Positions 11,210 to 23,687 of a DNA stretch of 64,000 nucleotides are shown here, piece after piece. The notes under the pieces were generated by a model. The model was given only the letters and a program-made list of their open reading frames with translations. It was not told the origin of the DNA and did no database searches. The position numbers were made by a program, and so were the translations under genes. Each line of letters opens with the position of its first letter. The first letter of the stretch is position 1. The stretch is taken from assembly GCA_963970005.1 (NCBI GenBank), contig CAXAMN010006557.1, positions 451,123 through 515,122 on the forward strand, in the 5' to 3' direction. Source of the stretch: Durusdinium trenchii. Its lineage: Eukaryota; Sar; Dinophyceae; Suessiales; Symbiodiniaceae.

Positions 11210-14069
11210 TCAAGTGAATGGTCTGCAGTTGAAGTCAATCACCAGTTCATCTTCCGTGCGCTGTGCCGCGGTCCAAGCAGCATGGATCTCTTCTCCCGCC
11301 ACAATCTCCCGCATGGCCACCGCCAGGGCCCGCCGCTCCCTGTGGTGGACTGCAACGAACATCTGCGTTCGCCCAGCGAGTGTTCGCGCAACTCCCTCGG
11401 TAGATAACACGGGAATTCTGCAGCGAAAATGGATTCGAAAATGGTGAGACACCAGAATCTGCAGAAGTGGATCGAAGTGGGTCCAACAACCAAGACAGGC
11501 CTCCCCAAAAAATCCAAAGTCACTGCACCCTGCCCTAACTGCCGTGCACCAGGCAACCTGCACCACGTCCAAGCTCTCTTTGTGACCCCCCGCGCCCACG
11601 CCCACTCCCGTCGGCGGAGCGAGCTCCGAGGCCGAAACCCTCCCCGAGCGAGCCCGGCCTCTTGAGCTTCAGGAACTTGACGTTGTGCTTGGAAGCGTCG
11701 ACCTCGCGCGGAGTCACACTGGTTGAATCCACACGCTAGAGACCATGTTGCTAGAGACATCGTGAAAGGATATCCCCCCCAACTACTGTTGAGGGACCCT
11801 AGTAGGCATACTGAAATGTAGACCGTAGACCCACTTGTGGTATACGGGCGTTACCGGACGTCTCTCATCGCCCGTCCCCTCCGTCCCCTCCGTCCATGGC
11901 ACGTGGTCATTGATGTAGCGTGCCAAGACCTCCGGATGCTTCGCAGCGTCGACACCTGACGGTGCCGAAGTGACGGCCGGGCGGTTTGGTGCCACAGGAC
12001 AGGGGAGGTCGGGACAGGGGAGGTTTGGGAGGTAAAGACTCTGAAAGAAGTGGCTTGACTTGTTTGGGGCCCAACTAAAGAACATTGACCTGACTTGTTA
12101 GGCCGGTGTTTCAGCCGGACTTAGGGAACCAATGCCATGCGAAGGCCGCGCATCGGCGAAGTGAGGAGGACACTGACAGGGCGTGGTTGGCCGTGCTTGG
12201 CCGTGAGGAGGACATGCCCGCACGCTAGGGAAAAGTTTCTCCAAAAAAGCTCCCCCAAAGGGAGACCAAGAACCACCCTTGCTGCCCCAACCACGGCTTC
12301 ACCACGGCTGCCCCCCGCCCCGGCGTGGCGTCTCGCCCAGCGGCTGTACAGCCCGAAGCCGCCCATCAGGTAGTCCTTGTCTTTGACCTCGCCTGGGCGT
12401 GGACATGAAGCCTTCAGCCGAACCCGGAGCTCACCATGGAAGGCTCAGAAATGCGAAGAACCAGGAGTCACCAGACAGGGCCCAGGGGTGCCTAACTTGG
12501 AGGATAGGGATACCCATGATCCACTCACTGAATGGGACCCCAAACCACCCCCTTTTGGACTCCTGCAAGCCTTTCTTCGTCTCATCTTGCCCGGTCTTGC
12601 GGCGGCCCGGTGGCACCCAACACATCGGACGTCGATTCCGATGTGTCGAGCCGTTGGCGAATCATCAAAGATCATCCAAAGTCGGCCAGTGGAGGAGCCC
12701 AGGCTCGACTGGGAGTTGCGTTGTACAGGTTCTTTTTCCCTATGGTGCATGTCAGGAATCGTTGTATCAATCGGTTGGGCAGATCAGATATAGTGGGTTT
12801 CATTGTCTTGACATTTTTGGAGCAACCTCCGACCATAGGTTAGCATACTGCCTTGACACCTGTGCAATGATCATACTCTGCTGACATGATCATATTCTGT
12901 CTTGACATCTACACCCTCTTTGAACCAAGCTTTTGCTCGCTGCCTTGCCAGCCACAGAGACATTTTGACCCTTGCCCCCCCCACTGTCTTGTCATGAAAT
13001 TTACCCGGGGGGCGGCTAGGTCAATGGAACCTACTATAAACACAAGAAGTCGAGGCGAGGTTCCGGCATGCCCTGGCCCCCGGCCTTTGAAAAAAAAGAC
13101 CATCAAAAGTTCTGTGCCCTGGAATCCTACATGCTGACCGTGATGTTGATCTGGTGAAGAACGGTTGCCCTCGGGCTCACAGAACTCGGTGGAATTCCAT
13201 GGGAGGCCCTCCATGGTAGCCTTCAACAACGCAGGGGGCGTTCGTTCTCCACCCACATGTAATGTCTTCATCAATGATGTCCTCTTCCAGGGGGTCAGTT
13301 TGGTACCATATATCATATAAGTATATATCCTAGAAGTCCAAAGACTATATTTTGACCGACTGAAGTGAAGCATATTCCTTTTCGGGTCACCTAAAGACCA
13401 TTCTTTTGATAGTCTTTGACTCCCAGGGTATATAATATATATATATATACATCCAAATATACTGGCCGAACTTTCTGGGTCAGGCCACCAATCACCAGCC
13501 CCAAGGCCGTGCCGGCGCCGAGGCGCCGCGCAGCACCTTGGCCAAGGGCACGGCCTGGCCCCCGTAGACGCACAGCAGCTCACCTGCTGCAAAGGAACCT
13601 CGGTTTCGGCCCAGGGCCCAGCACGTCCGAGCTCGGCCGGGTGGGGTCACTCGGAGGCCAGGTGAAATCAAACATGGAAGCCCCGAAGACCTGGGTTTTC
13701 GCCGGGATGCAAAGGGATGGTCCAAAGTCAGAACTATAGGCGTTCCTGTGTTTCGGGGTGAAATGGAGGTGATGAACCCAACCTGGATTGCTGGCCTTCC
13801 CCCCCAAAAAGTTGGGATCATGAGGCCTTGCTAGCCTTTTCCACTACTCAACTCTCTATGATGTAGCTGTGAACAGGGCCAATTGAACCTGTAAACTCTA
13901 AAAATTTAAAAGTCGGCCCCTTCTACGTCCCAATCCCCACCACCTCCGGACGTCCCAATCCTCCGTCGTCCCGAGAAACGGTCGAGAACGCGTCCGGTCT
14001 TCCGCCGCCGTCCGAGGCGCGCGTGGCAAAGAGCCCCCGCCCCGCGGACGGGATCTGCGAGGGACGAAC
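11210..14069 (-). CDS. SET-domain protein (lysine methyltransferase-like)
   Basis: Exons on the minus strand: 14069-14021, 13598 to 13513 (or 13525), 12387-12345, 11955-11903, 11702-11668, 11339 to about 11210. Phases agree at every join, all acceptors are AG|G, and donors are GC, GC, GC, GT, GC. Motifs in order: VRPSQIPSAGRGLFATR (start of the SET fold), FAAGELLCVYGGQAV, DKDYLMGGFGLYS, DAAKHPEVLARYINDH in place of the usual RFxNHS, KHNVKFLK, and ALAVAMREIVAGEEIHAAW. This is the canonical SET order. After GEEIHAAW the frame runs to a TGA at 11210, but the family's catalytic Tyr (GEELxxxYG) is not in this exon, so the true exon may splice onward. The N-terminus lies upstream of 14069 and is not found. 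Known family role: methylation of lysine in histones or other proteins. Confidence 0.78.
13327..13432 (-). repeat. ~110-bp dispersed repeat, copy 1
   Basis: Contains TAGAAGTCCAAAGACTATAT at one end and AGTCTTTGACTCCCAGGGTA at the other. It matches 16416-16523 and, in inverse orientation, 32235-32350. It lies between exons of the SET gene. Confidence 0.8.
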
Positions 14070-14269
14070 CTCTAAGCCACCCCCATCGCCTCGCCTCGAT
14101 GGTAGGGGGACGGGAAGGCGCGGGAAGGCGGCGCGGGAGGAAACGGTGAGACGTATATACCGTGAAAGTAGACGTGAAACAAGAAGCCCGGTCCAGGTGT
14201 CTTGAGAGGAAGGACCAGGAAGAATAGGCCTAGGCATGCCTAGGCGATGGTTTGTTGGGTTACTCACAG

Positions 14270-14304
14270 TCTCTCTCTCTCTCTCTCTCTCTTTCTCACT
14301 CTCT
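14270..14304. repeat. (CT)n microsatellite
   Basis: A 30-base CT run. A second, CTCA/CCTCACG-type tract follows at 14386-14435. Confidence 0.9.
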
Positions 14305-15444
14305 AGCTCTGGCAGTCCCACCAATGGCCACCTGCAGTTCTATGACCCTCACCTAGCCACGGCCAACATAGGTTGGATCTGGATTCACTCCCTCACTCAC
14401 TCGCTCACTCACGCCCTCACGCCCTCACGCCGTCGCTGAGCCATGTCCTGTCATGTTGGCCGCTTCCTATCCAGCAGCCCTGGATTCCTCACAGCCCCGT
14501 TTAGCAGTCAGCTATGTTACTATAGAGCTTGTTGTTGCGGGTTCGGGTGGCGCAGTCAACGGCATCCGACCTCCCAAATTTCGGTGCCACCCATGAAATG
14601 ACACGTGAACCTCTTTCACTTCCAAATTCTCAGATTTCCCCACCCCTCAGCTACAAAGCAAACGGCGTAATTACTGCAGACTCACTAGACTTCCCTAGAC
14701 TTCCATCCAGGGCCAGGGTCACAAGTACACCATGTAGAAATGGAGCTCTCCATGCGGATGGGCCGCCGCCGCCTTCGACCGGATCCGACGGGCGGACAAC
14801 GACACGAAGTCGAGAGGCACGGCACGGCAACGTTCCCCGAGAGAGGCGGATGGAATGGGAGAACGTCCATCCAAATCAAATTCAAAGAAATATGAGGACC
14901 AATTAGTCCACCTTACTGAATCATACTCACATGAATTGTCTCAATCAAACCGTTGTACGATCAGCAGGTACGAAAACGAGAGTTGTCCCCCAACCAGGAC
15001 TGTTCTGATCTTGTCTGACACCCGGGGTGAAGAGTAGCCCGTTCCGAATCCGAAGCAGCCGAGGAGGTGAGGCCTTGCCGCGGTGAGCCGGACTTCGGGC
15101 GTGGCTAGCGGCGAGCGGCTGGCGGACCGTTGGACCGTTTCAACAAGCATGCAGCTTGGTCTTAGACCTTGGCTGCATGGACCCGTGGTCGCCGGAAGCT
15201 CCTGGAGGCCTCAGGTTCGAAGTCTTCTTATTGGTCACCGGCCGCCCGTGCGTCGTCGGCCGCCCGTGCGGGAAACACCACCCGAAAAGGTCGCCCGCCC
15301 GTGCCTCCGTGAGGCCTGAAAGCCGCAGCTGGCTTTGCAGCGCCCGAGTCTGACCGTGACGGGAAGCGGTTCGGCGGTGAGACCCACGAGACGGGGTATC
15401 CGATAGCATCCAGTGCTTGTTCGCCCGGGTCAGGGAAGCAACTC

Positions 15445-15529
15445 ATGTAGACTCTTGATTAATAAAGCCCGCCATATGGAGAGGTGTTTAAAGACCAAAT
15501 GCGATGCTTTATTCATCAAGAGTCTACAT
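15445..15529. mobile_element. Hairpin element, family A copy 1
   Basis: Arms 15445-15468 and 15506-15529 match as reverse complements at 23 of 24 positions (core GTAGACTCTTGAT). The same arm sequence flanks the element at 29051-29112, so this is a repeated family. Confidence 0.75.
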
Positions 15530-16063
15530 CGGTTTTCGTTCCTCATATGGAGACCCAAGCAGTTTCAAACGTCTTGCTAGCCGGTAGCAGCTGCTTAGCT
15601 CCTCCTAGCATGTGCTGCATCAATGATCACCCAAGTTTCAACGTAGACGATCCGAGATCCATGAGTTGAACAAGCAACATCTGCAAGGAAGCGGCTCAAA
15701 ACAAAGCTGGTTGACCTGAAAAAGAACCCTCCTTGAAAACTACCTCGGACTTGCCGGACTGGTCTCTCGGACTGGTGATGAGAAATAAGAACATGCTGAA
15801 CCAGGAATATGGATAAGATGAGATGGGAGGTACAAATGCAGGACAGTCCACTCAGTAGGAATGCTCACGGGTCACTTACAAAATGCCTATAAAACCTACT
15901 ACCGAGTACCGAGTTGGTGAAATGGTCGGCCACACACTGCAGGTGCCGAATCTTGGGGTTGGAGGCCATCGCTAGTAGGGTGGAGGCCACCGCTAGCAGG
16001 CTCCTTTTGCAATACCCTCCATCCATGACTCGCCTGGATGCTCTGCCCATCATGCGAGCTCAC

Positions 16064-16163
16064 CGCGGCCCATTCCTTCGGGAAGTCCACGCGGAAGGCC
16101 TGGCAGTCGAGGCCGCGAGTGGACAGCGTGGCCACTTGAGGGACAAAAGGCCGTGCAAAGCCC
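16064..16163 (-). CDS. Exon of unknown protein
   Basis: Entered at CTAG|GGGCTTT (one base completes a codon), open for 33 codons, and ended in phase 0 at GCG|GTGAGC, a consensus donor. Motifs: FARPFVPQVATLSTRGLD and AFRVDFPKEWAA. Good codon composition; family not recognised. Confidence 0.5.
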
Positions 16164-16415
16164 CTAGTTTTTGTTGCTGATCTTCGCCTTCTGCCCTACA
16201 AAACCCGATGTCATGCCATGTGCGCTAGAATTATCATGGCACATCCGTGAGGCTATACACATCATCACGATACACATCAAAACACTCCTCTCTCATGGCC
16301 GCCACTGTGTGGCCGGAAATATAAAAGAAAGAAACGCCCGACGCATGGATGCTTCCGGCTGCTTCGATGCTTCCAGCCCCCAAAAATGGTGGAAACTTAC
16401 CATCTTAGCGCTTCA

Positions 16416-16523
16416 TATACCCTAGAAGTCCAGTTAGATGATATTTTGACCGGCTGAAGTAAAGGAAGTTCCCTTTCAGGTCCCCTAAAGACCATTCTTT
16501 TTTAGTCTTGGACTCCCAGGGTA
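16416..16523 (-). repeat. ~110-bp dispersed repeat, copy 2
   Basis: Same family as 13327-13432, with small indels. Confidence 0.8.
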
Positions 16524-16692
16524 CAATAACTATAACAACGGTAATCGCAATTACCGTCGACAAGGTCGACTGTAATCGACACAATTCATGGTATGCGATC
16601 TGACACCAACCCAAATTCCGTGACTTGGAGTGCTAAGGCACCTCAACCTCTTATCCATTCACAAGCCGTTCAATGGCCACCTGGCTCCAAAC

Positions 16693-16840
16693 CCTTTTCC
16701 ACGGGTTTCGCGAACCCGTGGATAAGCGGAGAAGCCAACCCGGGGACGGTCAAACCACTGAGAATCTCTCTTCGCGACATGCCCGGAGCCTCCTCCAAGC
16801 TCTGCGTGCTCCGAAGACTCGCAGCGCAGCTGCCCCGGTC
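16693..16840 (-). CDS. Exon with twin-arginine-like motif, unknown protein
   Basis: Entered at GGAG|GACCGG in phase 0 and open for about 49 codons to GG|GTTTGG. It holds MSRREILSGLTVPGLASPL: two arginines followed by a mildly hydrophobic stretch and small residues, which resembles a thylakoid twin-arginine signal. Two other frames are also open in this GC-rich block, so the frame choice is not secure. Confidence 0.35.
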
Positions 16841-16849
16841 CTCCCGCGG

Positions 16850-17500
16850 CGCCCGCGCAGCTCTTCGAGCACAAGCAGCGCCCATAGGTCCATGGGAGAC
16901 GACGCTCGACGACGCGGGTCGCGGGACGTCCGGGCCAAGTGTGGGGGTCCGGCGTCTTCCCTCCGAGGGTGTGGAAGAGGGCGCTGGAAGAGGTGACGTC
17001 TTCTCCGGAAGGGGAGGATGATGAGAAGAACATGGGAAATGATGATTGGGGATTAATGTGCTTGGCATGTTGGTGAGAGCTCTCACTAAAAAGTTGCAAA
17101 AGCGGATGAATATGACCAACTCAGGAAAGTTTTGTGCTTGTGGCAGGGCAGTGGGCTTGGCAGGGGGCTAACGAGTTATTGAGGCTCATGCTTCGTGCGA
17201 GCCATATCTTCGGTCATTCAGCGTGGTATCATCCCCTGACTGCGCGTGCCTGTGCGCAACGTGGCGGATAGATGGCGGATGTATCGATGCCCCTTCTAGA
17301 GCGGTGGATCTGGATCTCCAAGCGGGCGTACGAATGAAGGAACACATTGAATGACTGCAAAGATGAAAGAAACCAAACAAATCCTTAGGCTTCCAACAAC
17401 CATTATATAACTTGAGAGGAGGGAGACACGAAAGGTAGGACAGCGGGAAGAGAAGAGAACGCGAGAGGCAGGAACAAAAATGCAATGTTCGACATGGTGA
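16850..17500. other. No confirmed exon
   Basis: GC-rich up to about 17000, then AT-rich. I see no exon with matching splice signals. Confidence 0.35.
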
Positions 17501-18080
17501 TTTATCCCCTCGGAGGCGACCTGTCGTAAATATATGTTCATATGCACTCTAAATGTTCAAACATGTGCACTCGAAATGTTCAAAAAGGTTCTTAGGAAAA
17601 CAAACTTGCCCCATTGCTCAGATCATCTGTGAGCATTGAATCGGAACATCATAGGATTTGAACTATCCTGAAACCATAAGAGGCTCACGAAGACGCTCCC
17701 CAGGAGAGAATTGACGTGCTTCACAAAACAAACTCTAGGTATGTATCCCCTCGGGGGACACCTTTCGTGATTAGAATTTCATATTCACTCTTTCTAAATG
17801 TTCAAGAGGGTTTCAACTATCCTGAAATCATGAGAGGCTCACGAAGACGTTCTCCAGGAGAGAATTGATTTTAGAGGGGGGAGGGGGGGGTCTGTATTGA
17901 AAAATCAATTCCAAGGGGGCGGGGGGGGGGGGGTTTGTATTGAAAAAGCAATTCCAGGGGGGGGGGGGTGGGGGGGCGTCTGAATTGAGCGATCAATTAT
18001 TAGACCCGGACGTCCCAACACTTGCTTCGCAAGACAAACTCAAGGTATCCCCTAAAGGGCTACCTTTCGTGATTTAATAG
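17500..18080. repeat. Degenerate tandem duplications with poly-G tract
   Basis: The words AGGCTCACGAAGACG and CAGGAGAGAATTGA recur at about 17680 and 17832, and ACCTTTCGTGATT at about 17760 and 18062. Between 17874 and 17976 lie runs of 8 to 14 G separated by copies of TTGAAAAATCAATTCCA-like spacers. Confidence 0.75.
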
Positions 18081-20646
18081 GATGAATCCCGAATCAACGT
18101 AACTATCGATTTTACATTGCAAAACAAGGTCAACCATAATTGTTTTAATGGTCTTGGAAGTCTAGGGAAATGGTTCTAGTTTTTTATGTTTGGCAACTGC
18201 AGTTGGGTAGACGGTTGATGCAAGGATGACCTCATGCCGGAATGCTGGAACAGTCCGTCGTGGTGGAGTTGGCATACCATGTGTCCATGGTCACTGTAGG
18301 GCACCCATTGGAGTGCAGGATCAACAAGAATGGCCTTGACATGTTTGGCACCGAAGACGAGAATCATAAATGAGACAAAAAGCTCCAAACAACTGTCCCT
18401 CCCGCACAAGCAGGCCAGCAGGCATCGAACAGCCCATGCCAGTTCAAGGAATTCCCTTCCAACTCGCATCGAACAGCACGGCCCCTTTTGAACGCTGACG
18501 CCCACTGTGTCCATAATGCCCCACTCCTGCCGGCTGCCCTGCCCAAATCAGGCCTCCCTGAAGAAAGGAGCAACACCACGTCACCTCTCAAAAATAAACA
18601 AAACACGGCCTCATGCTAGACAATAAGCCTACCAAACCCATCTCCATGTGCCGGGAATCTGTCAGAACTGCCTGGCACTCGGGAACAAACCCGCTCGCCA
18701 ATCATTCCCTACTGTACTCAATAAGGTCTCCCGTTGAAGTCCGCAAAGTTATAAAACGTATGGTATGAAACGGGACTCCGTTTCCTACATACCGTTTCAT
18801 TCCTACTCAATAAGGTCTCCCGTGTGAAACGGTCATGCGGGGTGCAAAGTGCAACTTCCTGAGAAGCCGGTCTCCCTCCCCAAACCTGATCCTCGAAGAG
18901 CAAGGGTTTCACATCGTACAAAGGCTTTCACAGGGGAACGCTGACACGGGCTTAGGGCTCCCCAAAAAATACCAGCAGCGACGGTCTCAAAATATGAACC
19001 AAGCTGGGCCCAAAAGAGAATGCCTACAACATGCTTTTGGCTGACCTCCTCGGTTGCTGCCGCCAGCATCAGAGAGCAAAGCGCCAATAAAGGTTGAGGG
19101 CCAACTGAGTAGAGATGAAGGGACCATGACCTGAACTGATAAATTCATATAATTCATCATTTGCTGATTCGAGATTTTGAGACACGTCCACCCCTGATTC
19201 CCAATCCACAACTGGTGTGGATCCACAGAGGAGTACGTCCGACGCCAAGCAGGAGTACACGCACGAACCCAGGAGTACGTCCGACACAACGGACATCGGT
19301 CTTCTGTCGGAGCCTGAGCCGGAGACGGTCGATTTGGAGACGGGTTTCACCATGTGGACCCCTCGAAGAGTCTATAATAAAAAGCACTGCTCACATCTGC
19401 CATGGAGTATACCTCAATGGAGTGACCATGGAGTAACCATGGAGTCACCTCCGGGGATGTGGTTACCTCATGGGATGCATTGGTTCACATGTATCCCGGG
19501 ATCTCACAGGGCCCTGCAGTCGAAATCCCCACGTCGACATGTACGAGTACCATGGTGAGTGAACGGAACGGCGTGTGCCAGATGGCTTGGGTCTATCCTA
19601 ATACCTGGGCCCAGTGGATGATGATGGTTAGGTTGCAGGCCTCGTTCAAAAATAGTGATATGTAATTGTTTACTGACTCTTACAGGTAAGAACGGACAGA
19701 CCCAAGCCAATATGATATGCTCTTTGTGAATCTGTTCTACGCCTGCCGCTTGCGCACACAAGCTATGCTATGTAAAGACCAGGTTTTTGATTCGCTTTGC
19801 CTCGCACTCCTGGGTCGCCAACCGGGGACCACGACACTGATACACCGCGCAACACTGACTCACAACCTCACCGTCAACATGTTCCATGCGTTCGACAGAG
19901 CTTCAAAGCCTGAAGAGAAGTCTGTCCGGTGAGGCTGTAGCAGTTGCCGCCCACCAGTGGGAAATGTGTGATTCACACCTGAGGGTGCACACATCTTCGT
20001 TTTAAATCAGAAATTCCAGAAGAGGCACTCCTGCAGACCTCTCCCCTCGCCGAAAACCGTTGCCTTCGGCCCAAAAACGTTTCATTTGGTGCTGGGGTTG
20101 TCGTTTCGACTGGTCCAGTGTGGGGCCCCGAGCGAACGAGAGGGGCTGCCGAGCGAAGCCATGCAGCCTCTTCAAATTCACTGTACTGGGTCACTGAGCT
20201 GTTCAGCGGTGCCACTCAAGGGAGACCTTCTAAAATCATCTAAAATCCAGACTTCAAAGACCTATTTTAGGGGGTTCCAGCTTCAATGGAGAAGGCTGAT
20301 CACGTGATCCATGTTGGGACACTGCAGACCGGTGGGGCTTGGGACGTGGGAGTGTCCTGGAGATCCTTGGAGTGTCTTCATGGGCCCTGTTGTCAACACT
20401 TTGGCATCTAGGTAGGGGAATGCAAAAACCCTCCCTGAGGGAATGACTGCGTACATGAAGACCCATGAAGACTGGCTGACTGCACTGGAGATGGTGAAAG
20501 CCCTTAAGACTTAAAGATATCTGATATGATAACATAAGTAGCATCTCAAGGGCAGAGAAGAATCTTGGGGAAGCCCTTACTACTGATATCTACTACTCTT
20601 ACGATGACATAAGAACCAAATGCCGTCATATGAGCACACCTGAAAC
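18081..20646. other. Long stretch without a confirmed exon
   Basis: A few frames read plausibly (minus near 18840-18910; minus near 20080-20190, motif YSEFEEAAWLRSAAPLV; plus near 19217-19370), but none has an AG|G acceptor plus donor. Short direct repeats of GAGTACGTCCGAC occur near 19230-19290. Confidence 0.35.
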
Positions 20647-20748
20647 CTCCCAAGGCAGCGCGGCCCCGACGACATCTGCGAAGGAAGCCGCTCTGATAAA
20701 AGACATGGCGCGGGCAGCGCTCAACCGCGCGTCGTCGACACATGGCAT
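20647..20748 (-). CDS. First exon of an unknown protein
   Basis: Starts at ATG (20748-20746) and encodes 34 residues (MPCVDDARLSAARAMSFI, then AASFADVVGAALPWE), ending in phase 0 at GAG|GTTTCAG. The composition is coherent and no stop interrupts. The family is unknown and I could not place exon 2. Confidence 0.5.
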
Positions 20749-22106
20749 TGGGTAGAATTGCCTTGTGGGTCAGTGTGGCTCGAGCAAACCACTCTCTTCA
20801 ATTCGAGACTGTGCTGCGCTCATGTGTCTTTGTGCGCCACTTTTGGGCACAATAAGAAGACAAGTCACACAAAGAGGATGACTATGGGCAGAAATGAGGA
20901 CTTGCTTCATGAGTCAAAAGGACAAACATCGTCATCCCTGGAACGATGCAGTACCCCACATTAGGCCAAGCGCATCTTCTTGGAAGTGGGACTTCAGGCA
21001 AGCACCCCCATCTAAAGGACATCTTGAGGTCTGTGCCATCTACTCTTATACTCGTGTATATCTCACATCTCTTGGCAGGGATCCCAGCAGTCTGTCTAAC
21101 TTTCTGCACATCCAAGAGAGGTTAAGTGACGGACATCGACCCTAGCGATGGGTGGCTAAAAACACCAGGCATCGTGGTTCCTTGAGAAAGCAAACCCTGA
21201 ATTGCATGGATTTCCCCGCGGCTGCACTTCAAAAGCTGTTGTCGCAATATATCTTACAATTCTTGTGCACATTCTTGGGGTGAGAAAGTGCGACATGTCT
21301 GGCCACCTATATCAGTATCCTCGCCACCCGCACAGTGTGCACCACAGGATTGATCGGTATCGGCTTGGAACCCCAGAAACAACTATCCGAAGACTTCGAA
21401 GTCGGGATGGCTGTTCTTCTCTGTGTGCGAAACCCACACCCTGGCAGTCGCAGTCTTTTATAAATGACAACCCAATATGTCTACAGTATATATATATACA
21501 TAAATACCGCCATACTCCACGAGGACAATGAACTCCCGTGTTTTCAATGAAGAAGGACAAAAGGAAGATCCAAACTCGGCTGGTCTGCCTGATGATGACA
21601 CTCCCAGCTTCCCTATGCGCAAACTTGAAACCGACGGCCATCTGTCACTGGCCGCTCTCATTGGCTCTCAAACCACCTCACAAATCACAAACCATGATCA
21701 CCACTCTCTCTCTCTCTCTCTCCTGAGGAAATCAAACATCAGAAGAACCACAAGCAAGGAAAAGCTCCACAGATGGTGTAGCACAATGATTGAAGTCCAT
21801 CGTTTCGTTTTCGCGTTTCGTTCTGATGCGTCGACTGACCGACCCGTGACGCCCCGACGCGGCGACTGACGCGAGGTCGCTCGCATCATCATCTCAAGCG
21901 CAGAAAGAGATGAATCCACAGCAAAGTCAGATGATTCACCTCATACTCTCCCATATTTGGACACACACAGACACACCCCAAAAATGACATGTTCAACTCC
22001 TCCACCCATCTCCGCACCTGTGCAGAGGTGGCAAATGCTCATCCTTGGGAGGAGAATGCCCGCCGTCTGGACCAATGAGTTGGGATCATCCGCCGGCGGC
22101 ACCCAC
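20749..22106. other. No confirmed exon
   Basis: AT-rich with a TATA microsatellite near 21490 and a (CT)n run at about 21703-21722. I see nothing coding. Confidence 0.4.
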
Positions 22107-22428
22107 CAAGGTGGCTAGAAGGTACGGGAACCGCCCAAGGGGATCGAAGTGCAGCACCAGGGGGGATCCACGAATTTGATATAAAATCGTTCTGCGCGGG
22201 AGAAAGGAATCCAACGGCACAGGACATGAAGCCGTTCCCACGTGGGGTGCAGGATCTCTTCCTTCAAAGCTCCATCCCTGGGTGCTGGGAGCGCCCATCC
22301 CACTGCGCCCAGCCACGCGCTGGAGGCACGCACATGGCTCGCATCTCCTGCGCCGAACGGAAGACCGGGCATTTCCGGCGCGGCTCAGACGGATCCCAAG
22401 GCGGCTCAGACGGATCCCCAGGGCCGCC
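22107..22428 (-). CDS. Two exons of an unrecognised protein
   Basis: Exon 22428-22366 is entered at CTCAG|GGCGG, encodes a short tandem (DPSEPPWDPSEPRRKC) and ends at CCG|GTCTTCC in phase 0. Exon 22277-22107 is entered at CCCAG|GGATGG in phase 0, has 57 codons (motifs PLDSFLPRRTILYQIRG and LVLHFDPLGRFPYLLATL) and ends at TTG|GTGGGTG. The two join without a phase conflict. Function unknown. Confidence 0.48.
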
Positions 22429-23687
22429 CTGAGCGAGGTGTCCGAGAGGGCCATGGGGCCCCACCAAAGCCAGCGGGCGCTCCGCATCCATCCGCCCTTG
22501 ACACCTAAGACTCTCCTCCTCACTCTCTCCCCCTCTCTCGTCAGTCGTCTCACAGAGACGCCCAACTGCAACTTCCCCTTCCAGGCCACCTACCTTGACA
22601 CCTACGCATTCTGAAAAGGACAGTTTCGGATCGAGCCAGCATCCACGAACTGGATACACCATGTCTCAGTTCGGGCCAGTCTACAGGGAACCTCCCTCGG
22701 GACTGCTCCAGACGGTGCGATCCCAAGCTTTGAGCGCTGCACAAACACCCCCAGTGATCCTTCTCCACATTGACAAGCTTCTTCTGATGTCCAGGGTTTG
22801 GGACATATGATGCATGAGGATCAAATGCAATGACCTCAGCCACATGGTGCTCGGATGTTTCCATGTTTCCCAGAGTTGGAAAGTGCACTCCATGTATGAG
22901 GCACGTGAAAAGGCCTCAGAGGAAGCTCGCCACTGCCACACCCCGCCCACGGCAGCCCTCCTCGAAGTCGGCACCTGATCGTCAAACTGGGCTTCAGGCT
23001 TCAGGGTTCTTTTCTACATCCAGCGGAGTGAGTAGAAGATCGCTCTGGGGTATGGGCTATGGGCTGTAGGTTGAGAGAGGGTTGAAAAACCCAAGTTCTC
23101 AGTTCCCTGTAGATCGCCAGTCGACCTTCCGATACCCCAGTCGACCGACTCGGATATATAGTTATAGTGCGTTCGTCGCTCAAATCCGCACTGACGTGTC
23201 CTTGAATCAGCAGGTCCGGTCAGAACCCAAGGGGATGGCCCACCGGAAACCAACCATAGCGGCAAAGCGTCCAGATATCTCCAAATGCCGGAAGACAAAA
23301 AAAAACACTGCCCGACCCCCGGCGGCCATGGCTGTGTCCTTTTGTTGAGGCGGAGGGCAGAACACTCAAGACTCATCAAGACTCAAGAATTGCATCTCGG
23401 TGCCCAAAAGTCGCTTCCATGGGCCTTGGTGCTCCTTGCAACGGCCGCTCGTCATCCCTGCGCTGCGCGCCTGGCTCCCCTGGCAGATCGTGCCTCTTCG
23501 TCGCCCTGACAAGGCGCCAAGGCACGCGGCATCGGTTCGATACGAACGACCCCAACAAACCGACTGCACAGTCTCAACCTTACTATTACTGTCTCATCGC
23601 CAGGACAGGTCTTAAAAACGTGAAAGAAGATGAAAGAAGATGAAAGAAATAGTTAATCTTGTAACAAAAGCTTTGTAAATCTCTTCT

